A stretch of 50,231 nt of DNA. Source: Gnetum montanum. Its lineage: Eukaryota; Streptophyta; Gnetopsida; Gnetales; Gnetaceae. The stretch lies in contig MNCI01004051.1 of NCBI GenBank assembly GCA_015680685.1, positions 9,334 to 59,564 of the forward strand, in the 5' to 3' direction. The notes under the pieces are model-generated. The model worked only from the letters and a program-made list of their open reading frames with translations, made no database searches and was not told where the DNA came from. This document shows, in pieces, positions 44,603 to 50,231 of this stretch. The position numbers were made by a program, and so were the translations under genes. How positions within the stretch are numbered: the first letter of the stretch is position 1; the number at the start of each line of letters is the position of its first letter.

Positions 44603-46285
44603 TTACATTCTATCATTATAACTTAGGTGAAATTCTCAACAATTACGCTCACGCTTTACAGGTCAAAACACAAAAGCCAAAAAAAGAGACAAAATAATTG
44701 ACATTTGAAACATACACCAGGTCTTATAACGCATCTTTTCAGTCATTCATAAAATAATACTTCACTTCACCATCAATAAAACTATGCGTAAACTACAATT
44801 ATGCATTTCCTCTACTACCGCTATCACCAGTATCTCTTAAATCCGGATCCAACCCTAGTGGATCGTCCTCCAGTGGGTCGTCATCTCTGGGAATTATTCT
44901 TTCACGAAGAATTTCCTCTTCATGAGGTTCTCGTTCCGGCACCGGCTCCACGGGAGGACGCTCTTCATCGCTGCGCTCCTCCTCTTCCTCTGCTTCTTCT
45001 TCTGCTTATGCTGCTTCCTCTGCTAACTCCTCGGATGGCTCATCTTCCCTATCCTTAGTTGGTACCTAAATACAGTAAGCACATTAGCTACACAAGACTT
45101 AATATCATAATTAGAAAATGCAAACTAAGTCATGCATAAACTTACTTGCGACGGCCCTACTTCCACAGCAAAAGGAAGCTTGTCAAGGCCAGCCCACAGG
45201 TGTTTCATAATCTCTTCCTCCATTAGATCTGGCCACACATCCTCTTCCAAGGTAGCTCCAGCCTTCACTTTCCCTTTCTCCACACTGCTCCAGCGGGGTG
45301 GGTCCAGGAAGAAAGTAGGGATTGTAGCCTGACCCCCAGGGAGAGTCATCTCCCTTTCTGGGGACGCACTTACAGTCACCTGCTCTTCGAACTTCTTGAA
45401 GGCTTTTGAAGCTTCGATGACGTGCAGGAAGACTTCCAAGGATTGGGCCCTAACGGCAGAATCGCGATAGAGTTTCCGATAAGCAATGCTCTCCCGCTTG
45501 TACAAATGCTTATGGTCCTTCTCCTTTTGCCCCCACTCTTGCATGCTTGCACAATAGTCCCTCCAATCCTAGCTTTTCTGAGCTAGGAGCTCTATCTGCA
45601 TCCACTGCTCTACTAACGCCCGACTGGTCTGTACGCTGTTTTTGATGGCAGTCCAATAACGGGAGTAGTCAACAACAGCGGTACGCCAGTCTTCATCCCC
45701 TGTCACTCGCGCCTGTAGGAAGTTGCACCGTGACCTTAAGTCTCCGACCTCTTTGGTTAGAGACTCAACCCTCTACTCTGACCTCTACAGCCTTTTCCAT
45801 AGATTTTCATTTACACCCCTACTTTCCCATAAGGAGCGTGTCGAGCGTAACCCACATTTACGCATTTCCTCATAAATGTGACGTGGCACGGCTGCCTCAT
45901 CGGATGGTGGCTCCACTGTGTCCAACTCAATGGGCTCCGTGGGATCCCATCGGAGGCAAGCTCCTAACAGAAACAACCATCAAATATTATGATACATTAC
46001 CACTATGTAATATCACAAACTTACAACGACCATAACGTACCAGCTCCAGGTTCGACGCGCACTAGGCACTCGATCATGTCACTAACGATGCCTTCCATGA
46101 AGGCAAATTTGTCAAGGAAGTCTCTCCACGCTCTGCTCGCAGTGACAGACGTGGATACATCCTCTTCTCCTGTAGCGTAATTCAGTTAGAAACTCCATCT
46201 ATTAATAGAATCCTGCAAACTCGCTAACACACTCATTACCTCTACCGGTGACAGTGGCAACTTCGCCAACATCTTCTGCCTCCTT

Positions 46286-46489
46286 TTCCTCTTCACGCAC
46301 TTGAGTCTGTGCGTCACTGGTTCCAGTAGCCGGGGCCTCCTCATGTACCCAGTCCTGTGCACGGCTCCCGCTAGCAGCTGGGGCCTCCTCACGCACCAGA
46401 GCCTGTGCACGGCTCACGCTAATAGCTGGGGCCTCCTCACGCACCAAATCCTATGCATGGCTCACGCTAACAACTGGAGCCTCTTCTTC
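46286..46489 (-). repeat. 48 bp coding repeat in exon 6 of the antisense gene
   Basis: Units at 46465-46418, 46417-46370, 46369-46322 and a shorter one to about 46286, plus half a unit upstream. Each encodes a 16-residue SRAQALVREEAPAxS-type module. The first unit has TAG (46453-46451) at the position where the other units have CAG. Confidence 0.85.
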
Positions 46490-46643
46490 CAAAATTGAGG
46501 CCCCCTCCCCACGACTTAGTATTACTGCCCCTATTTCAGAGGTTAGCTGCTTTGTAATTTTTACTGGTCATATCACAGCACCTTAGTATATCATTCTAAA
46601 ACATCTAAAAAAACATTGCGTAATACAATTCCTTCACGCTTAC

Positions 46644-47684
46644 CAGGCAGAGGCTTACTCTGCTGAACTTTGACCACCACAGTTCAGCCTGCGTCACTCC
46701 CAGGGGCCTCGGCTATACGAAGCCTTTTACGTCGAGCTTCAGGTTCTACAATTTCTTCCGCCAGGCGTTTCCCTTGCGAGGTATCACCGGTGTAAGTAGG
46801 CATTATCCCGCCTACGCTGTCGAGGCCTCGCACTTGGGGCGCCACCAAACCCTTGGTCATTATAGACAGTGACTCCCCGATCCCTTCCGGCGGATCTTGC
46901 CCATGGGTAGTGCTGAGGATGTGGGTAATCCAAGGTCTGGATAGCTGGTCTCGGTCTTGCTGCACCCAAACCCCATTCCTTTGGATGACCAGAAACTTAG
47001 CAAACCGCCGGAGGCAAGCTATGAAGAAGGCGTAATGCACGTTGAAACGGGACTCAAGCTTCTTGCGAAGCTTGATCATCTCATTATGCAGTCCCTTAGC
47101 AAAATAGCTTGCCCAATTGAACTGGGTCTCCTCCTCCAGAATCTCTCGCATAATACGGGTCTGTTCTACAGAAAAGAACTTCCCTTGCGAGAGAGTTTTA
47201 GGGAAAGTCTGGGCCCGGAAAAGAGGATAAACTGTCTTGGCAACGCCCATCTGGAATCTTTTGCAAGGAAACCCTTTAGTCTCTTTCGGGACCCTTACCC
47301 ACTCCTTCAGCCACTCGTGGAAGTCAAGGCTCCTCTTCACCTTCTCACTTACGGGAGGGCCATCCGAGGGGACGCCAAATATGTCCACGAAGAGCTGAGC
47401 GTCAATATTAAAGCTTACGCGTACGTTATGTACGTGCGTGAAAAAACGCTCTGCCTTTTCGTTGAAGGAGTTGACCAGGGTCAGCATTTCACTGGCAGGG
47501 ACATCAGGAGTTGTAGCTAAAAATAGATGCATTAGCCCTGCTGCTCGGATCTTGGTGGTCACCGCGACTAGGGCCGTCGAGTGGCCGAGCCAGCGCTGTG
47601 CGTCCTTGATGTCGCCATAGCGGAAGAGGACGGTGCTCGCCTCGCGGCCGAAAATCGTAAGGGTAATCTCCTGGGATTCCCTAA
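46644..47684 (-). other. Large unrecognised domain (exon 5 of the antisense gene)
   Basis: 346 codons with a single stop (TGA near the 3' end) between ESQEITLTIFGREASTVLFR and QSKPLPG. It is mixed alpha/beta in character with no signal peptide or membrane span. Notable stretches are RVSFNIDAQLFVDIFGVPSD and HEWLKEWVRVPKETKGFPCK. It recalls the plant mobile domain and putative plant transposon protein families carried by retroelements, but I cannot confirm that. A basic EARRKRLRIAEAPG patch near its end may be a nuclear localisation signal. A2 retains only the last third. Confidence 0.4.
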
Positions 47685-48177
47685 CTGAACAACGTAAAAC
47701 ACAAGTCAAACTAAAACACTATTACGCAACGCTCACAATTTACAACTATACTATGCAATAATCGACTATACAATAGCCTCACCAAGTCCAAATGGCAAGG
47801 AAAATGGCAGAAGGTTCCTCTGCACGTCCTCAACGGTAAGGGGCGGATATAAGGTCTAGTCATCGTGCAGCCACCCGAGTTTCTGGCAATTCTCAAAAGC
47901 TCTAGCATAGCGGGTGGGGTACTCACGCATGTCAAAGCCAATCTGCCCTATAACACCAGCGCACACGTTGCTAGTTGAGGTAAATGCCATTATTGCCGTT
48001 TCGGCCCATGATAACGCATCTCCATTTCCAACTAACTTGTTGTCATGAGTAAAAAACCTGTACCATACAACATAGGCTTATCTTACATTTTTCACATAGG
48101 CTTCTCTTATATTTCACATCGATGACAGACACATAACACAAAAAAAAAACAATATACAATTAATAAAATTTGCTTAC

Positions 48178-48627
48178 CAGCCTGCGTAGTACACCGTGCC
48201 TTGTGGGTTCTGGAAATAGGTCGAGACATGGCGAGCCATGAATAGCGTGTTATATGCATGATAACAACTGAACTGAGCCATTTCCCAGATCCATTTTAAG
48301 CTCCTTAAGCCCCGGGCGCTAAGTTCTCGGTCCTCGGGACAACCCGTATCGATGGCCCCGTTTGTCAAAAAGGCCAGAATCCCTTGTGCAGAACCCGCCA
48401 GCAGGTGCTTTAAAATGGCATCGGCAATGTCGCCAAACAAATCAGACCACACAATGATGCTGTAGTTGTGCAGCAAGAACTGCAGAAACTCCAGTGCACC
48501 CCGTTGAAACCATATGGCCTTCCCTTGCAACCGCGTTTGCGGGGGAGGGACATTGGGGATGATGGGGTTTATACAACACAAAACCCCGACAATATCCAAG
48601 ACAATCAGAACATGTTTTAGCGTAACG
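48178..48627 (-). other. FCP1/NIF-phosphatase-like segment (exon 3 of the antisense gene)
   Basis: KHVLIVLDIVGVLCCI resembles the N-terminal strand and DxDG.L motif of HAD phosphatases of the FCP1/SCP/NIF type, with the second Asp replaced by Val. Then come GALEFLQFLLHNYSIIVWSD (RPG..EFL......VVWS in the family) and DTGCPEDRELSARGLRSLKW (the KDL..LW region). AYNTLFMARHVSTYFQNPQG ends it, where the family has NTLLIDDSP......NP.. . The order and spacing fit a plant NIF-like domain, but the catalytic Asp residues are largely absent. It would be inactive as a phosphatase. The assignment is from motif memory only. Confidence 0.45.
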
Positions 48628-49012
48628 CTGTACAAAAAACCCAATACATACATTAACGCCTAGATTTACATTTGCATGACTAATATAGAAAACTTGCTAC
48701 ACCTAGTTATCCAGTCCGAAATTGCCCAAACCCTTGCAATAACGCAAGGTTCGTCCCTGACAATGGCGGTAGACGCAACCCCATCAAACCCTCGCATTAA
48801 CCTGAGGTCCACAGTTTGAAATCCACATTCACGCAAAAGATACCACGAAAAGTAGACATTAAAACAAACATAAGCATGTAAGGAATGACCTACCGGTTCA
48901 AAGGCGTAGGGTCATGAACATTGACCACCGCCTGCGAAACGCGCTCCAGATTTTCTTGCACCTCATCGATTTTTGCTAGTTTTGCATTCTTCCTTTTGAT
49001 CTTTGGTGCCAT

Positions 49013-49426
49013 TGCAACAGCTTCAGAATTTTTTCACAGCTTAACACTTGCAAATCTTCATAAAATCACATGCTCTAATCTTCTGCTCTTCCTTCTCTCG
49101 CTCAGCAACAGTTACGAATTCGAATTCAGAATAGCCAACAGCCTGTCCTCATCAAAAACTACTTACTTATATGCGAGGATCACTGAATTGATACCCGATT
49201 TTAGCGGGACTTTCCTAAAACAGAACCCAAAAATCAAGATATTAATGCAGTTGATATCGCATGTGCCACTGTCTGAAATGATGTTAAACTACCACATCTT
49301 ATCGCCTCGTAATCAGGTAGCATTGATTACAGCCTGTTTACAATTTCAAACTTCAATTAACTTTCCACGTTTGACAACACTATGTCATCTTTCTCCTGAT
49401 TATTTACGCACTTTGCGATTTTGCAG
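49013..49426. other. Interval between antisense start and RT, ending in a plus-strand splice acceptor
   Basis: No domain recognised on either strand. On the plus strand it ends TTTGCGATTTTGCAG (AG at 49425-49426). The following bases, GGCAGACAGAAA, are in frame with ATG 49439. A plus-strand intron ending here would join gag-protease to RT, as described for Ogre elements. Confidence 0.4.
49166..49172 (-). promoter_or_regulatory. Candidate TATA box of the antisense gene
   Basis: ATATAAG on the minus strand, about 155 bp upstream of ATG 49012. A start site about 30 bp downstream would leave a leader of about 120 nt. This is the only TATA-like word I saw in the interval between the antisense start and the RT start. 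Confidence 0.3.
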
Positions 49427-49438
49427 GGCAGACAGAAA

Positions 49439-50231
49439 ATGGATGCAACATTTTCAGCACCCCTAATGTTGACAGGCCCATATGGGAAGGTAGTTAGGCA
49501 ATTCGACTCCACTCTAGTAGACGTTAACCCCCCTTTAGAAGATGTAACCATAGCCGCGTTGGAGACGTACCTAGAATGGCCAGAACAGTCGATGCGTACG
49601 CTAGACCTGGAAGCTGAAGACATAACCGAAGACCCCCTCAGTGAGGTTTCTATCATTACGCATAAGGGTGAAGCCAAAACGCTTAAAGTCAGCTCTTTAC
49701 TAGACCAAAAAATGCATGATGCTATAAAACAGGTCCTGCAAGACAACATTACTCTCTTTGCATGGTCATACGAGGATATGCCTGGACTAGATCCCAGGTT
49801 AATCCAACATAACATCATCTTAGATCCGCAGATTAAAGCAGTTAGGCAAAAGGCATGCAAAATCAAGCCAGAGATCGCGCTAGCCGTGCGTGATGAAATC
49901 ACCAAACTGTATCAGGCTGATTTCATTCGTGCGGTCCATTACTCGAACTGGGTATCTAACATTGTAGTTGTCCCAAAGAAGACCAGAAGCATACGCATCT
50001 GCATAGACTTCCAGGATTTGAATAAGGCCACAATCAAGGATAACTTCCCACTACCGAGTATCGACCAGCTAGTCGATACGACAGTTGGGCATGCGCTTCT
50101 ATCCTTTATGGATGGTTTTTCAGGCTATAATCAGATTCGAATCAACCCAAAACATCAATTGACCATGACATTCATGATGCCCTGGGGCACCTTTTGCTAC
50201 ACTATGATGCCTTTTGGTCTAAAGAACGCCG
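49439..50231 (+). CDS. Element B reverse transcriptase (partial, open to the window edge)
   Basis: 264 codons without a stop from ATG 49439 (MDATFSAPLMLTGPYGKVVR). After a linker with LLDQKMHDAIKQVLQDNITL and MPGLDPRLIQHNIILDPQIK, the RT starts. Blocks are VRDEITKLYQADFIRAVHYS, NIVVVPKKTRSIRICIDFQD, LNKATIKDNFPLPSIDQLVD, HALLSFMDGFSGYNQIRINP and FCYTMMPFGLKNA. This is the order of fingers and palm A and B of Ty3/gypsy RT. The catalytic Asp in FMDGFSG is present; the YVDD box lies beyond the window. LNKATIKDNF and GLKNA fit Tat/Ogre-like plant elements. Unlike Gag, this frame is unbroken here. It may be reached through the acceptor at 49425 rather than its own ATG. Confidence 0.85.
   Translation, partial: MDATFSAPLMLTGPYGKVVRQFDSTLVDVNPPLEDVTIAALETYLEWPEQSMRTLDLEAEDITEDPLSEVSIITHKGEAKTLKVSSLLDQKMHDAIKQVLQDNITLFAWSYEDMPGLDPRLIQHNIILDPQIKAVRQKACKIKPEIALAVRDEITKLYQADFIRAVHYSNWVSNIVVVPKKTRSIRICIDFQDLNKATIKDNFPLPSIDQLVDTTVGHALLSFMDGFSGYNQIRINPKHQLTMTFMMPWGTFCYTMMPFGLKNA

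Larger units (their letters stand above)
44799..49012 (-). pseudogene. Antisense nine-exon gene inside element B
   Basis: Exons (minus strand): 49012-48894, 48801-48703, 48627-48178, 48057-47783, 47684-46644, 46524-46240, 46169-46041, 45963-45146 and 45065-44799. All eight introns are GT-AG and every junction keeps phase, giving 3483 nt (1161 codons). The intron 5 acceptor may also be nine bases upstream. Stops are TAG 47856, TGA 46684, TAG 46451, TAG 45785, TAG 45773, TAG 45569 and TAA 45006. Predicted order: basic start MAPKIKRKNAKLAKID; residues ~73-222 FCP1/NIF-like; ~315-660 a large unrecognised alpha/beta region; ~662-756 an acidic hinge with 16-residue repeats; ~800-1072 coiled coil and C-terminal domain; ~1073-1160 acidic tail. 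Start choice: first Met after a TATA-like box, good codon pattern. Function unknown; a nuclear protein is a guess from the basic N-terminus. Confidence 0.75.
38498..50231 (+). mobile_element. Element B: Tat/Ogre-like LTR retrotransposon with antisense gene (partial)
   Basis: 5' LTR 38498-40053, primer-binding site 40060, gag-protease 40295-44164, GGCC tract 44383-44602, antisense gene 44799-49012 (-), then RT from 49439 to the window edge. RNase H, integrase and the 3' LTR must lie beyond. At more than 11.7 kb it is a large element. Gag with a CX3HX4H-type knuckle, DDG protease, the FCYTMMPFGLKNA-type RT and a non-Asp primer site point to the Tat/Ogre branch rather than chromoviruses or Athila. 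It is inserted in the antisense gene of A2. Confidence 0.8.

Noticed and set aside
46957-47520. 187-codon plus-strand open frame opposite exon 5 of the antisense gene
   Set aside because: Mirror of a long minus-strand coding exon with no motif of its own. The minus strand has the spliced, conserved reading.
48921-49466. 181-codon open frame on the plus strand over the start of the antisense gene
   Set aside because: No recognisable domain, and it overlaps antisense exon 1 and its upstream region. It does run into the RT start, but in a different frame. Most likely chance.
49357-49905. 182-codon open frame on the minus strand over the RT
   Set aside because: The plus strand here encodes recognisable RT linker and RT start. 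The minus frame has no recognisable motif and lies upstream of the antisense gene start without a splice connection. It is a shadow.

Overview
This 50 kb window looks like nuclear DNA from a large, repeat-rich plant genome. No intact cellular gene was found. Nearly everything is nested or abutting retrotransposon sequence: one RTE-type LINE and at least six Ty3/gypsy LTR elements of two lineages, mostly broken by stops, frameshifts and later insertions. The plant assignment rests on three things: primer-binding sites matching plant tRNA-Asp, Athila-like and Tat/Ogre-like Gag-Pol sequence, and a fragment of a plant-type BRO1/ALIX gene. The species cannot be told. A gymnosperm is possible but unproven.

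Layout. 1-1210: short tandem repeats and unassigned DNA. 1210-3859: degenerate RTE LINE (+). 3962-19174: a stack of Athila-like elements (+), called E1 to E4 here. E1 (LTR 3962-4829) is cut by E2 (5' LTR from 5035). The E2 LTR is split by E4 (5348-12326), a complete gag-protease-only element with two LTRs and a perfect TTATG target-site duplication. E2 resumes to 16010 and carries the only RT/RNase H of this family in the window. It is cut by E3 (16011-19174). 19175-50231: Tat/Ogre-like elements with a different primer-binding site. They are C (+, LTR 19175-21041), D (-, about 22590-29126), A (+, gag-pro 29127-31960), A2 (+, 35190-38497) and B (+, 38498 to beyond the window end). Between A and A2 lie an AT-rich promoter-like segment and a BRO1-domain gene fragment (-).

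The most interesting object is in element B. Between its protease (ends 44164) and its reverse transcriptase (starts 49439), the opposite strand carries a spliced gene. Nine exons run from ATG 49012 to TAA 44799. All eight GT-AG introns (70-120 bp where both ends are clear) keep one reading frame of 1161 codons including the stop. The frame is interrupted by seven stops, five of them TAG. The product would have a basic N-terminus, an FCP1/NIF-phosphatase-like segment, a large unrecognised domain, an acidic repeat hinge, a coiled coil and an acidic tail. The diverged neighbour A2 carries the C-terminal half of the same gene in the same place, with at least one intron conserved in position and phase. 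The gene is therefore a regular part of this family rather than a chance insertion. Because it is antisense to the genomic RNA, its introns would survive retrotransposition.

Many in-frame stops throughout the window are TAG where a related copy has CAG. This suggests decay by deamination of methylated CHG sites.
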